Source: Gracilibacillus caseinilyticus (GTDB lineage Bacteria; Bacillota; Bacilli; Bacillales; Amphibacillaceae). From it: a stretch of DNA of 64,000 nucleotides. Positions 1 to 8,728 of this stretch are shown piece after piece. Numbering within the stretch: the first letter of the stretch is position 1; each line of letters begins with the position of its first letter. Location: the NCBI RefSeq assembly GCF_022919115.1, contig NZ_CP095072.1, positions 1,364,001 to 1,428,000 of the forward strand. The letters are read 5' to 3'. A model generated the notes under the pieces. The model was not told where the DNA came from, ran no database searches, and saw only the letters and a list, made by a program, of their open reading frames with translations. A program made the translations under genes and the position numbers.

Positions 1-69
1 GTCCTGTTCATTGTAGCAGGTGCTGGTGTGTTTTTCATAGTAAGAAAGAGAAAACATATGGCAAATTAA
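1..69 (+). CDS. C-terminal tail of a wall-anchored surface protein (partial)
   Basis: The window opens inside a reading frame that ends at position 69. The 22 visible residues are a hydrophobic, Gly/Ala-rich membrane segment followed by a basic tail (RKRKH near the end). This is the usual end of a sortase-sorted protein, although the LPxTG motif would lie before the window and cannot be seen. The tail resembles that of the large pectinolytic protein at 36-42 kb. A terminator follows directly. Any single-pass membrane protein with a basic tail would look the same. Confidence 0.6.
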   Translation, partial: VLFIVAGAGVFFIVRKRKHMAN

Positions 70-77
70 TGCAGCAT

Positions 78-107
78 AAGCCCCTTCTTGGATGAGGGGG
101 CTTTTTT
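78..107 (+). terminator. Rho-independent terminator
   Basis: An AAGCCCC stem pairs with GGGGGCTT and is followed by a T run, just after the stop codon of the first partial gene. Confidence 0.85.
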
Positions 108-110
108 CAT

Positions 111-660
111 TAGTCGTCTAAAAGTTAGCAGATGAGAGAATAAAACATCCCATTTCGTGACAAACTAATAGTAGTAAGTAAATTCGCTTAGGGAATCGTA
201 CAATTTGAATGATATACAACAAAAGAAGAGACTCATACTCCCACTTATTTTCTACTAAGGACTAATCATTATATTTGAAATGAATGAGCTTCTACAAGTT
301 GGATCATTGTGAAAGGGCTAACAACCACGTATGGACTAATAGATGAAATCTCCTATTCTTGTAACAGGGATACAACCACCACCACGTGCGAAAGGATTAC
401 TTACAAAAATAGATAGTAATATGGAGACGAGAGGATAAAGAAGGAAGTTAGCCTATCCAAACTGATTGCAGGGGAACAATTGGGAACTATCATTCCTGTG
501 TAACTGCATGTTTAAAAAAATCCAACTACTTATGAAGCAGGTAAAATACTTTTTATGACGCCAAAAGACGAAAATGGAATAGCAACGGTTACTTAGGGAT
601 ACGTTAGCTGATCGACTGGATAGGCCAGCACTGTTAAAACGTTCAAAGGAAGGAGAGCTG
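111..660. other. Gene-poor stretch
   Basis: No convincing gene was found in these 550 bases. All frames are interrupted and no ribosome binding site precedes a long frame. The stretch from about 500 to 650 looks like a decayed coding region with repeated stops, but it cannot be assigned. Confidence 0.5.
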
Positions 661-666
661 GCAAAT

Positions 667-753
667 ATGATGACAACGTATGAGGCTCTAATGTTAACGA
701 TATCTTTTGGAGCTTTAATTGTGGCGATTTTGTCTTTTACGCATCGAAAGTAG
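667..753 (+). CDS. Holin-like type I toxin, short hydrophobic peptide
   Basis: A 28-residue peptide starting MMTTYEALML, with a central ISFGAL segment, one hydrophobic helix and a short basic end (THRK). This is the pattern of the Bacillus putative holin-like toxin family, whose members are usually paired with an antisense RNA. It has an AAGGAGAG ribosome binding site about 8 bases upstream and a strong terminator 40 bases downstream. Related peptides occur at 25.3, 44.7, 45.3 and 63.9 kb. No clear antisense promoter was seen here. Toxicity is inferred from the family only. Confidence 0.7.
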   Translation: MMTTYEALMLTISFGALIVAILSFTHRK

Positions 754-792
754 TCGCAGCCTATTCCTTCAGTAACTGTTAAGAAAGAGAGA

Positions 793-854
793 ACACATAT
801 GGTGGCAAATTGATTCTGATTATGAAACCAATTTGCCGGCCATGTGTGTTTTTT
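793..854 (+). terminator. Long hairpin terminator after the toxin gene
   Basis: ACACAT and the following bases pair over about 20 positions with a 3' arm ending ATGTGTG, followed by TTTTTT. In this toxin family such a structure often lies in the overlap with the antisense RNA. Confidence 0.75.
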
Positions 855-960
855 GTCATAAAGAGAGAAGCAGGCTTTGTACCATGAACATGCTGTAGCA
901 ATGATGACAAATAATAGTTTGAATAGAAAATAAACACAAGTCACTCGACCACAAAAGGGA

Positions 961-1145
961 AATGCGAGAGGCGTAGTGAACGAAAGCGGGCCCTATTCGG
1001 TCACAAGCGAGGGAAAAGGGAGACGTAGTGAACGAAAATGGGCCCTATTCGACCACAAGCAAGGAAAAAAGGGGACGTAATGAACGAAAGCGAGCACTAT
1101 TCGATCAAAAGTAAAAAATTCGAGAAGCGTAATAAACGAAAGAAA
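961..1145. repeat. 52-bp tandem repeat, about 4 copies
   Basis: The sequence GTAGTGAACGAAAG and close variants begin at 973, 1025, 1077 and 1129, an exact 52-base period. Each unit also carries GGGCCCTATTCG and a purine-rich GGGAAAAGGG part. The last copy is degraded. The period is not a multiple of three and no frame stays open, so it is non-coding. Confidence 0.85.
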
Positions 1146-1414
1146 GGCTGTTTCCTACAAAGCGTCTTTTATTAAATTTCGCTATTAATACCCATCACAG
1201 ATAATCGATAAAATTTAGCTAACTTATGATTTGATTTATTGGTCAGGCGAATGCCGAGTTATTCTACTAATTGTTTGGAAGCGCAGTGGATTGTGGGTGG
1301 ACTCTTCATCCAATTAATGGTAATCTGTTTTGGTAGTATCATTTATAGTATCTGAAACCGACAATGTGGCAATACTTACTATTCTTTAAAGGTATAGATA
1401 AGGAGACTAGAAAA

Positions 1415-1894
1415 ATGAAAAAGTACTTTTTTCTATTGTTATTTTCATTACTTGTATTATTATCAGCCTGTACACAACAAGGTGAAGCAGAGCCTGTTAA
1501 TGATTCGGGTGTTATTAATGATGGAAAAGTGTTAGGCTATGCGTACACCATAACACTAGAACAAGGTGAATTTACTTGGAAGATTGGTAATAAAAAGAAT
1601 ACGACTACTATTATAGAAGGCGCGGAGAATGAACAGAATTTAGCCAATTTTAAGAAAGCGGTTGATGATAGCTACGTAGAATTGGTCGATTTCATTATCA
1701 CGATAGCCTATTTATTGATTGTTGCGGTGACCACACTTATCTTATATAAGAAGAAAAGTAATATGCTGAAAGGTGGCGGTGTTATTATCGCTCTCATCAC
1801 CATTTTTTCACTGTGCCATGCGGTGGTTACTGCAGTCGATATAAGCCATGCCTTCCAAGAAGCAGAATACTTTTATTTGCTGTTAACGAATTAA
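1415..1894 (+). CDS. Putative lipoprotein with two C-terminal membrane segments
   Basis: The start is ATG at 1415, 9 bases after AAGGAG. The 159-residue product begins with a lipoprotein signal (KK, hydrophobic stretch, lipobox LSAC at about residues 18-21). A short extracytoplasmic part follows, then two membrane segments at about residues 88-110 and 118-140. The family is not recognised. Its last 40 residues have a decayed parallel at 2597-2715, so this gene and the next were once duplicated together. It may form a small membrane complex with the next gene, but that is inference. Confidence 0.6.
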   Translation: MKKYFFLLLFSLLVLLSACTQQGEAEPVNDSGVINDGKVLGYAYTITLEQGEFTWKIGNKKNTTTIIEGAENEQNLANFKKAVDDSYVELVDFIITIAYLLIVAVTTLILYKKKSNMLKGGGVIIALITIFSLCHAVVTAVDISHAFQEAEYFYLLLTN

Positions 1895-1908
1895 TAATGG
1901 GGGATAAC

Positions 1909-2360
1909 ATGGGGAAGACAGAATGGGATATGCAAGAAGTGAAGTATTTGAAGAAGATTAATTTGGTTCAAACGAATGTTATCTTGCTGGTTTGTTTCGT
2001 TCTGTATAGTAGTTTTGTGGCATATGCAGGGGACACACTCGTTATTTTTACAACAGTTTGTGCGTTTTGCTGGATATTAACAGTTCTTGATGTAACACCT
2101 TAAAAACCGGGAAGGCGATCGGTACAAAGGTTAGTAAGCGAGTAGCGGATTTTGATAAAGCATATAAAGGAGAAAAATGCTGGAAGCAACTAAGAATAAC
2201 TAGAAGCATCGTTATCGGCAGTGTGAGTCTAACTTTATCGGTGGCTTTATTGTTCGGTGGTTCTAACGAGAAAAATGTCGGGTTTATACTTATATTCAGT
2301 TATGTTGTAGGATGGGCTGTTCATAATATTGGGGAGATTATGCGGATTCGTGATTTTTGA
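1909..2360 (+). pseudogene. Frameshifted membrane protein, copy 1
   Basis: The frame starts at ATG 1909 (GGGGGA upstream), encodes EWDMQEVKYLKKINLVQTN and a membrane segment, then stops at 2103. A shift of one base at about 2095 restores a frame to 2360 that matches the second half of the paralogue at 2723-3183 (RVADFDKAYKGEKCW, then a VHNIGEI ending). The original protein was about 150 residues with three or four membrane segments and a short cytoplasmic loop. It overlaps the end region of the lipoprotein gene, suggesting an operon. Confidence 0.65.
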
Positions 2361-2596
2361 ACAAGTCGGAGCAGATGCGATTTTACTGTCCCGTTTCCCC
2401 AGATATACTCTGGCACAGGGGGAAACGAACTTCTCCCAATGTCATATTCGAACACAAGAGAGAGGCGCAATGAATTAAATTCTTTGCTAGTATTCTATTT
2501 ATAATAGGATCACTTATAGCATGATAAATGAATGGATTTGACGCTCTTGGTAAAAGTAAAATCATAATTATACTTGATACTAAAAGCTAAGAGTCT
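2361..2596. other. Decayed spacer between duplicated modules
   Basis: By position this stretch corresponds to the first part of a second lipoprotein gene, but no frame remains open. Only the end of that gene (next entry) is still readable. Confidence 0.4.
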
Positions 2597-2715
2597 GTCA
2601 TTATCGCGTTACTAATCGTTATTTTATTATATAATGCGGGGGTCACTCTATTCGATTTAAGTCGTGCTTTACAAGATACAGTATTATGGATTCTTAACTT
2701 ATTCATAAAAAGGGA
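2597..2715 (+). pseudogene. Remnant of a second lipoprotein/membrane gene
   Basis: The translation reads VIIALLIVILLYNAGVTLF and then LSRALQDTVL. It parallels VIIALITIFSLCHAVVTAVD and ISHAFQEAEY at the end of the lipoprotein gene at 1415-1894. The upstream part of the copy is unreadable. It sits directly before the second membrane-protein copy, as in module 1. Confidence 0.55.
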
Positions 2716-2722
2716 GGATAAA

Positions 2723-3183
2723 ATGTCTGTGTCAGGCTGGGATATACGAGAGGTTAAGCGTTTGAAAAAAATAAAATTAGTCCAAACTAACCTGTTCCTG
2801 CTGTTTTGGTTCGCATTCTATATAAGTATTGTAGAAATGGGAGGGAATTCTTATTTCCTTTTTGGATTTTTATGTGTATGTAGCTGGGTCTTAACAGCAA
2901 TGGTGTTATATACCTTAAAACGGGAAAGACAATCGGAACCAAGGTGGTGAAGCGTGTAGCGGCCTTTGACAGAGATTTTCGCGGCGAGGAGCGCTGGAAG
3001 CGACGAACAATGATAGAGGCAGTCATAGTAGGGGTAATGAGTGCTGGCTTTACCGTTTGCTTGTTTGTTCTGGATCTGGATTTCGGCGATTTAGAATTAG
3101 ACTATCCTATCGATATTTTGCCCTTGATTGGGGGCTGGGTTGGCCATAATATTGGTGAGATATTTCGATTGCTTGATTTGTGA
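2723..3183 (+). pseudogene. Frameshifted membrane protein, copy 2
   Basis: The frame starts at ATG 2723 after GGGAGGATAAA and runs to 2950. A second frame carries on from about 2920 to 3183. Reading TTAAAA with one extra A joins them into one protein of about 153 residues homologous to copy 1 (same GWDIREVKRLKKIKLVQTN start, same VGHNIGEI end). The break is at a different base from that in copy 1, so the two copies appear to have been lost independently. Slippage at C TTA AAA is formally possible but unproven. Confidence 0.65.
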
Positions 3184-3283
3184 AAAATGAGTAAGTGTGG
3201 GAACTATTTAATGAAAATTTTATTATGATTGGTGGTAGGGAATAGGAATTGTAGCTATTGTTCAAAAAAGGGGAGGATAAAAA

Positions 3284-3514
3284 ATGAATCGTACCCTTGT
3301 CGGAATCTCATTACTATTCATTGCTGCCTTTATATATGCGAGTAAGTTAATCAGCACCGCAATATTGGTTGCAAGCTACGACATCATAAACTCAGCAAAT
3401 TGGGCAGCTATGCTGGATATGGCTCCAGCAGCAATTGACATCGTTATCTGGATTTCTCTTATATTGGGCTCTTTATTAATTATCTTAGAAGAGTGTCTCA
3501 AACTAAAAAATTAA
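3284..3514 (+). CDS. Small two-helix membrane protein
   Basis: A 76-residue protein with an excellent GGGGAGGATAAAAA ribosome binding site. It has membrane segments at about residues 5-27 and 50-70 and a basic end (CLKLKN). The family is not recognised. It is the last gene of the duplicated membrane module and is followed at once by a terminator, so it probably shares transcription with the decayed copies upstream. Confidence 0.6.
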   Translation: MNRTLVGISLLFIAAFIYASKLISTAILVASYDIINSANWAAMLDMAPAAIDIVIWISLILGSLLIILEECLKLKN

Positions 3515-3545
3515 GAAAGCATCTTTACAAGAAGATGCTTTCTTA
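3513..3545 (+). terminator. Hairpin terminator
   Basis: AAGAAAGCATCTT pairs with the complementary GAAGATGCTTTCTT across a 5-base loop, overlapping the stop codon of the preceding gene. Confidence 0.8.
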
Positions 3546-3715
3546 GATTACATACGATTCTATAACAATAGCTCCTGTTCTTATTACTGTCACCTTCCAG
3601 AGGTCCAATGCAATTATATTCATTGCGAACAACACATTGTATACCAATTCAACCAAGAGACAAAAATCAATTCAAAAAGTTACCTTCATCACTAGCCGAT
3701 TTTTAATTAGCTTGC

Positions 3716-3721
3716 TATAAT
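3716..3721 (+). promoter_or_regulatory. Extended -10 promoter for the T-box/leuA transcript
   Basis: TTGCTATAAT is a consensus extended -10 element about 25 bases before the start of the T-box leader. No good -35 box is visible. Confidence 0.6.
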
Positions 3722-3744
3722 GAGAATAATAAAAATGGAAATGC

Positions 3745-4030
3745 GTGGATAAGGAATAGTACGTGCTAACTTGTTCTCAGAAAGTTGCTGGCTGATGAGA
3801 AGCAATAACAGGGAAGCAGGGAACTCGCCTTAGAGCAGACTTAGTGAAATCTGAATTCATGTAGAAATTAGCTAAGGACGGAACCTAGCCGTTACACGGG
3901 AAGGATATAAGACAAATCTGTCTGTATCGGATAAGTGCATGATAATAATATCATGAAATCGGGGTGGTACCGCGTAAGCATCAGTCTTTCGTCTCCATAG
4001 CAATTGCTGGAGAAGAAGGGCTTTTTTTAT
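3745..4030 (+). promoter_or_regulatory. T-box riboswitch leader, probably leucine-specific
   Basis: The hallmark T-box sequence GGGTGGTACCGCG lies at 3962-3974. It is followed by a terminator stem (TCTCCA/TGGAGA) and a run of seven T ending at 4028. Stem I begins near 3745. The motif GGGAACTCGCC near 3857 offers a CTC (Leu) specifier codon, which fits the downstream 2-isopropylmalate synthase. In this family uncharged tRNA pairs with the specifier and T-box and prevents termination. The T-box identity is firm. The exact specifier was read by eye. Confidence 0.93.
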
Positions 4031-4035
4031 ACCCT

Positions 4036-4157
4036 GGAAAAGCATGAAATTTTAGCAATGAAGAAGTTCGACGTCGTAAAAATGCAGCCTGTACCAAGTA
4101 TAAGAAAAACTTCGGCACTCGCTAAAAAGACGAGGCAAATACCGAGTTTTTCTAATA
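4036..4157. repeat. Dispersed stem-loop repeat, copy 1 (complete)
   Basis: A block of about 120 bases from GGAAAAGCATGAAATTTTAGC to TTTTTCTAAT. It recurs at 52105-52223 and, as its 5' half, at 47414-47487. The 3' half is a large imperfect hairpin: AGAAAAACTTCGG faces CCGAGTTTTTCT with an inner CTCG/CGAG stem. Here it sits between the T-box terminator and leuA, inside the leader transcript. Confidence 0.8.
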
Positions 4158-4182
4158 TTCAAATTTAAGGGAGGAATATACA

Positions 4183-5844
4183 ATGTTTGATCATCAAAAA
4201 TACGAAAAGCAATACTTTTTGCCACCAACTGTTTCTTATGACTGGGTGAAGAAAGAAACGATAGAGAAAGCTCCGACATGGTGCAGTGTGGACCTGCGGG
4301 ATGGAAATCAGGCGTTGCCGATACCGATGAATTTAGAAGAAAAGCTGGAAATGTTTCAATTTTTAGTAGATATCGGTTTTAAAGAAATAGAAGTTGCATT
4401 TCCAGCTGCCTCTGATACAGAATTTAATCTGTTGCGGACACTGATTGAACATAATATGATTCCTGATGATGTCACGATTATGGTGATCACGCAGGCAAGA
4501 GAGCACATTATCCGCAGAACGTTTGAAGCGGTTCAAGGTGCGTCCAAAGCCATTGTCCATTTATACAATTCGACTTCAGAAGCACAGCGGAGACAGGTCT
4601 TCAGGAAAACCAAGGATGAGATCAAGCAAATTGCTGTAGACGGAGCCATTTTAGTAAAAAAACTGGCAGAGGAAACAGAAGGCAATTTTTATTTCCAATA
4701 CAGTCCGGAAAGTTTTCCAGGAACAGAAGTGGATTATGCGTTAGATATATGTAATAGTGTGTTAGATATTTGGAAGCCAACACCTGAGCATCAAGCCATT
4801 ATCAATATTCCGACAACAGTAGAGAATGCGATGCCTCATATTTTTGCAAGTCAAATTGAATATATTCATAAAAACCTATCTTATCGTGATGGTGTCAGGT
4901 TATCCATTCATCCACATAATGACCGCGGCTGTGGGGTGAGTGATGCGGAGTTTGGTGTTCTTGCTGGTGCAGAAAGAGTAGAAGGAACCTTGTTCGGCAT
5001 AGGAGAACGTACTGGAAATGTCGATCTTGTTACTTTGGCAATGAATATGTATTCCCAAGGATATGACCCCAAATTGAATTTTAATAACTTAGAAGCGATT
5101 CGTAAAAAATATGAAGGACTGACAAGAACGGCAGTATATGAAAGACAGCCATATTCCGGCGATCTTGTTTTTACAGCATTTTCTGGATCACATCAAGATG
5201 CTATCTCCAAATGCATGAAATACCGGAAGGAAAACCAGATAGAAAAATGGGATGTGCCGTATATTCCAGTGGATCCCATGGATTTGGGGCGAAATTATCA
5301 AACCGATGTCATTCGGATAAACAGCCAGTCCGGCAAAGGCGGGATCGGGTATATCCTCGAAACAAATTACGGCATTAAGCTTCCGTATAAAATGAATGAA
5401 GAAATGGGATATGCCACGAAAAAAGTATCAGATCAGACAAATAGAGAGTTGGTTTCCGAGGAAATCTACCAAGTCTTTAAAGAGCAGTATATTGATTATT
5501 GCCCACATTTCCAACTGATTGATTACCGCTTTGAAAAAGGAGAGAAACGGGAAGTTACCTTGACATTACAACAAACCAATCAGAGCATGGAATTACAAGG
5601 AGAAGGTACTGGAAGCTTAGATGCAGTCAGCAATGCACTTAAGATAGCTTTTCATCTTGATTATGAACTGGAAGTGTATGAGCAGCATTCCTTAGGAAAA
5701 GATTCTCTGGCAGAAGCCTGCGCACAGATCGGGATCTCACATAAAGGGCAAATGTATTGGGGTGCTGGAATTGATGAGGATATTATGAGGGCTTCGGTGC
5801 AGGCATTAGTGGTCGCAGTTAATAGACTGTTAGCTGCTAACTAG
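4183..5844 (+). CDS. leuA: 2-isopropylmalate synthase, type-2 LeuA
   Basis: Condenses acetyl-CoA with 2-ketoisovalerate, the committed step of leucine synthesis, in the cytoplasm. At 553 residues it is the long LeuA form. The N-terminal HMGL-like TIM barrel shows the signature [16 protein letters not shown] (about residues 34-49) and the metal-binding [16 protein letters not shown] near residue 245. [21 protein letters not shown] is also family-typical. The C-terminal part (about 430-553) is the allosteric LeuA dimer domain. The start follows GGGAGGAATATACA. The other leu genes are not adjacent. Control by the upstream leucine T-box is expected. Confidence 0.95.
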   Translation: MFDHQKYEKQYFLPPTVSYDWVKKETIEKAPTWCSVDLRDGNQALPIPMNLEEKLEMFQFLVDIGFKEIEVAFPAASDTEFNLLRTLIEHNMIPDDVTIMVITQAREHIIRRTFEAVQGASKAIVHLYNSTSEAQRRQVFRKTKDEIKQIAVDGAILVKKLAEETEGNFYFQYSPESFPGTEVDYALDICNSVLDIWKPTPEHQAIINIPTTVENAMPHIFASQIEYIHKNLSYRDGVRLSIHPHNDRGCGVSDAEFGVLAGAERVEGTLFGIGERTGNVDLVTLAMNMYSQGYDPKLNFNNLEAIRKKYEGLTRTAVYERQPYSGDLVFTAFSGSHQDAISKCMKYRKENQIEKWDVPYIPVDPMDLGRNYQTDVIRINSQSGKGGIGYILETNYGIKLPYKMNEEMGYATKKVSDQTNRELVSEEIYQVFKEQYIDYCPHFQLIDYRFEKGEKREVTLTLQQTNQSMELQGEGTGSLDAVSNALKIAFHLDYELEVYEQHSLGKDSLAEACAQIGISHKGQMYWGAGIDEDIMRASVQALVVAVNRLLAAN

Positions 5845-5887
5845 ATGAAATAAAGGTACTATTATACCTGGTGGGAGTGAGCATTCC

Positions 5888-6244
5888 ATGCAAATAAAAA
5901 GAATCTACGAACAACCAGCCGAAACCGATAATATTCGCATACTAGTCGACCGCGTCTGGCCAAGAGGCGTCTCAAAAAAGAATGCGAAGCTGGACTTATG
6001 GCTGAAAGAAATTGGCCCATCGCCCAGTCTCCGTAAATGGTTCGGTCATGATCCAGATAAGTTTGCTGCATTTCGAACAGAATATCTGCAGGAATTAAGA
6101 GATGACGATGAGAAGAGAAAAGCGTTGGCGAAGTTAAAGGACTGTTACGAGGAGCATAACGGAGAGATCACGCTCCTTTTTGCAACGAAAGAGCTGCAGT
6201 ATAACCATGTGGTAATCTTAAAGGAGCAGCTTGAAACAGCATAA
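5888..6244 (+). CDS. DUF488 family protein (YeaO-like)
   Basis: A 118-residue soluble protein with the family core RILVDRVWPRGVSKK, the LWLKEIGPSPSLRKWFGHDP segment and a C-terminal ITLLFATKELQYNHVVILKE. Family members are small proteins of unsettled biochemical role. It has a GTGGGAGTGAGC region upstream of the ATG. It lies 43 bases after leuA on the same strand, but nothing links it to leucine synthesis. Confidence 0.85.
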   Translation: MQIKRIYEQPAETDNIRILVDRVWPRGVSKKNAKLDLWLKEIGPSPSLRKWFGHDPDKFAAFRTEYLQELRDDDEKRKALAKLKDCYEEHNGEITLLFATKELQYNHVVILKEQLETA

Positions 6245-6336
6245 TAAGCAGTATGCATTCACAAGGAATCCATTCTGTGTAATAATATGTATATAAATTA
6301 CATTTTTTACAAAATACGGTGTGGAGGGGATTTTTT

Positions 6337-7038
6337 GTGAAAAAGGCAGGTATTGTTGGCGGGCTTGGCCCAGAATCAACCGTGGACTACTATCCAACAT
6401 TTATCGCAAAATATCAAGACAAGTTGAACAGCAAACAGGTGCTGCCAGAGCTGTTCATCAACAGTATTAATATGTATAACGTTTTTGCTTGTATCAGCGA
6501 AAACAGATTGAATGACTTGATCGAATATGTTGGGGACGCGGTACAAAAACTGGAAGCAATCGGCGCAGATTTTATCGTGATCTCAGCCAATACCTCGCAT
6601 ATTGTCTTTGAGGAAGTCAGGCAGCAAACAAAGGTACCAATGATCAGCATCGTGGAGGCAACTTATGAAAAGGCCACAGAACAAGGATTAAAAAAAGTAG
6701 GGCTGCTCGGTACTAAATTCACGATGGAGCATGACTTCTTTAAAAAGCCATTCCTGGATAATGGGAAAGAAATCGTCGTTCCAAGTGAACAAGATCAGCT
6801 GTTCATACATGAAAAAATTGTCGAAGAGTTAGAGAATGGCATCGTCAACCCGGAGACGAAGCAATCTTTTCTGGCAATTATCCGTACGATGATGGAGGAG
6901 GAACATATCGACAGTCTTATTCTAGGGTGTACGGAACTTCCGATGATTCTTGAAGAAGGCGACGTTGATGTTGCGCTGTTAAATACGACAGAGATTCATA
7001 TTGATAAAATGTTGCAACAGGTTTTCTTATCAGAATGA
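6337..7038 (+). CDS. Aspartate/glutamate racemase family protein
   Basis: The start is GTG at 6337, after GGAGGGG. The 233-residue protein begins KKAGIVGGLGPESTVDYY, the typical amino acid racemase start. Racemases of this family use two facing cysteines. The second is present in LILGCTELPMIL (about residue 198). The first position, usually CNT(A/M)H, reads ANTSH here (about residue 86), so the first cysteine is replaced by alanine. The protein may therefore have changed stereospecificity or substrate, as in other single-cysteine members. It probably acts on Asp or Glu in the cytoplasm; the substrate is unproven. Confidence 0.8.
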   Translation: MKKAGIVGGLGPESTVDYYPTFIAKYQDKLNSKQVLPELFINSINMYNVFACISENRLNDLIEYVGDAVQKLEAIGADFIVISANTSHIVFEEVRQQTKVPMISIVEATYEKATEQGLKKVGLLGTKFTMEHDFFKKPFLDNGKEIVVPSEQDQLFIHEKIVEELENGIVNPETKQSFLAIIRTMMEEEHIDSLILGCTELPMILEEGDVDVALLNTTEIHIDKMLQQVFLSE

Positions 7039-7054
7039 AAAGTATATAATCACT

Positions 7055-7325
7055 CTCATTAGCGAGATAAGAAAAGGAGCCAAAAGTAGAGAGCGGTGCC
7101 ACGGGATTTGTATCGTTTAATGATAAAGGAGCCAAAAGTGAGAAGCAGCGCAACAAGATTTGTATCGTTTAGTGAGAAAGGAGCCAAAAGTGGGGAGCAG
7201 CGCAACAAGATTTGTATCGTTTAGCGAGAAAGGAACCAAAAGTGGGGAGAAGTAGCGAGAGATTTGTATCGTTTAGTGAGAAAGGGGCCAAAAGTGGGAA
7301 GCGGCGCAACAAGATTTGTTGTGTT
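7055..7325. repeat. 52-bp tandem repeat, 5 copies (second family member)
   Basis: AAAGGAGCCAAAAGTG and variants begin at about 7073, 7125, 7177, 7229 and 7281, an exact 52-base period. Each unit ends with ATTTGTATCGTTTAGTGAG. Copies are contiguous with no spacers and differ at a few bases. The period equals that of the different repeat at 961-1145. The frames across it are accidental. Confidence 0.88.
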
Positions 7326-7436
7326 TAAAAAGGAAGAAGACAAATGATGGTGTTTCCCGGCTTTCCATTTTGTCTGAGACAAGATACAAGGTAGCTGATA
7401 CATAAGTGCGAAGTATGATGATGGAAGTGGGGAAAG

Positions 7437-7631
7437 TCAGTGATGAATATTCGGGTTATTAAAAAAGTTATTTCTCAAGAAGTCGATGAAGTTCCATATC
7501 AGCCATAATACAAACAGGAAAAGGATTATTTTCCCAACTGTAGAGAGACTACTATATAGGAATAAAAGGCCGATGAATGGAAGATTCATAAACCCGTAGT
7601 AGTTCTTCCACCAGATTATAAAATGGTGCAC
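7437..7631 (-). CDS. Small membrane protein of unknown family
   Basis: A 64-residue protein starting with GTG, preceded by GAAGGGAGTGATTCC. It has hydrophobic segments at about residues 16-30 and 33-50, then an Asn-rich tail (NNFFNNPN). No family is recognised. It stands alone between the repeat array and a divergently oriented regulator gene. The good ribosome binding site is the main support for it being real. Confidence 0.5.
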   Translation of the reverse strand: MHHFIIWWKNYYGFMNLPFIGLLFLYSSLSTVGKIILFLFVLWLIWNFIDFLRNNFFNNPNIHH

Positions 7632-7783
7632 GGAATCACTCCCTTCATGCTTATTTATCCATTATAATGGTAAAAATTGAATAATACAACAAAAGCACCA
7701 AACGACAAAGACAAAAGTCCTAACCAAATGTTACAATCACTTAAAACCTATGCTAATATACTAACAAAAAAGGAAGATATTTG

Positions 7784-8728
7784 ATGAGTAAAGTAAGTAA
7801 TTGCCTGCAAATGATTCAAATTCTGATGGCACGGCCAAAGATGAAAATTGATGATTTGGCAACAGAGCTAGATGTGAAACCGAGAATGATACGTCATTAC
7901 CGTGATGAATTAGAAAAGGCAGGTATTTACATAGAGAGTGAACGTGGAGTGAATGGAGGATATTCTTTGGACAAAAGATCGATACTACCCATTCGAAACT
8001 TTAACTCTACCGAAGTGCAGGAGCTGCAAATTGCAATCAAAGCATATATATCCAGACAGCCAGAAGAGGACGGAACATTAAGCAATGCGTTAGAAAAAAT
8101 CAGGGCAGGCCAGCGTGATCAGTCATTAAGCAGCAAGCATTTTTATTTTGCCAATGACTACCTCATCAATACCGAGGTCGGAAATGAATCAGAGCATTAA
8201 AAGAAATTATATCAAGCGTTCTAGAATCGCCAGAAGGTGATGATTACATATGAAGCAGCATCGACGAACAAAGTCACAGAGCGTATGATTAATCCCTATG
8301 CTTTTGTTGTATATGATGAGAATATCTACTGTGTGGCGTACTGTGAACACAAATTAGATATGCAAACGTTCAAGATTATTCGTATTCATCAGGTCGAAGC
8401 CATGGAGAATACGTATGACATACCGGAAGATTTCGATATTCGTGAGCAGTTTCCACAGCTAGGATTCATCCGTGAGCCTCTGGAAGTGGAGCTGGTGATT
8501 GAAACACCTTTCTCCAACCAGGTCAAAGAATCGATTTACAGTGAGAATCAAGTGATCGAGGAGCTGCCAAATAATGCTATACGATTCAAGGCGACATTGA
8601 ATGGTTCCCACTCGATCAAGAGATGGATATTAGGCATGGGACCGAAAGCAACCGTCTTTGGGCCTGATGACTTAAGAAAAGAAATCGAATCGGAAGTAGA
8701 GCAGATGTTACAGCAATATAAAAGCTAG
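7784..8728 (+). pseudogene. HTH/WYL-domain transcriptional regulator, frameshifted
   Basis: The first part (7784-8200) is an HTH_11 winged helix (IDDLATELDVKPRMIRHYRDELEKAG) with the typical GVNGGYSL wing. The second part (about 8250-8728) carries the WYL-like sensor region (INPYAFVVYDENIYCVAYCEHK) and its C-terminal extension. Two frameshifts between about 8195 and 8250 separate them; the bridging frame reads ALKEIISSVLESPEGDDYI. Intact members are DeoR/YafY-like repressors of about 315 residues. As written the gene cannot make the full protein. Confidence 0.75.

Noticed and set aside
453..944. 163-residue minus-strand gene
   Set aside because: It runs antisense over the toxin gene and its terminator, with no ribosome binding site and no recognisable domain.
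2900..2935. Programmed -1 frameshift in membrane copy 2
   Set aside because: C TTA AAA fits a slippery heptamer, but no downstream stem or upstream Shine-Dalgarno-like signal was seen, and copy 1 is broken differently.
7055..7325. CRISPR array
   Set aside because: The 52-base units are contiguous and similar over their whole length. There are no unique spacers and no cas genes.
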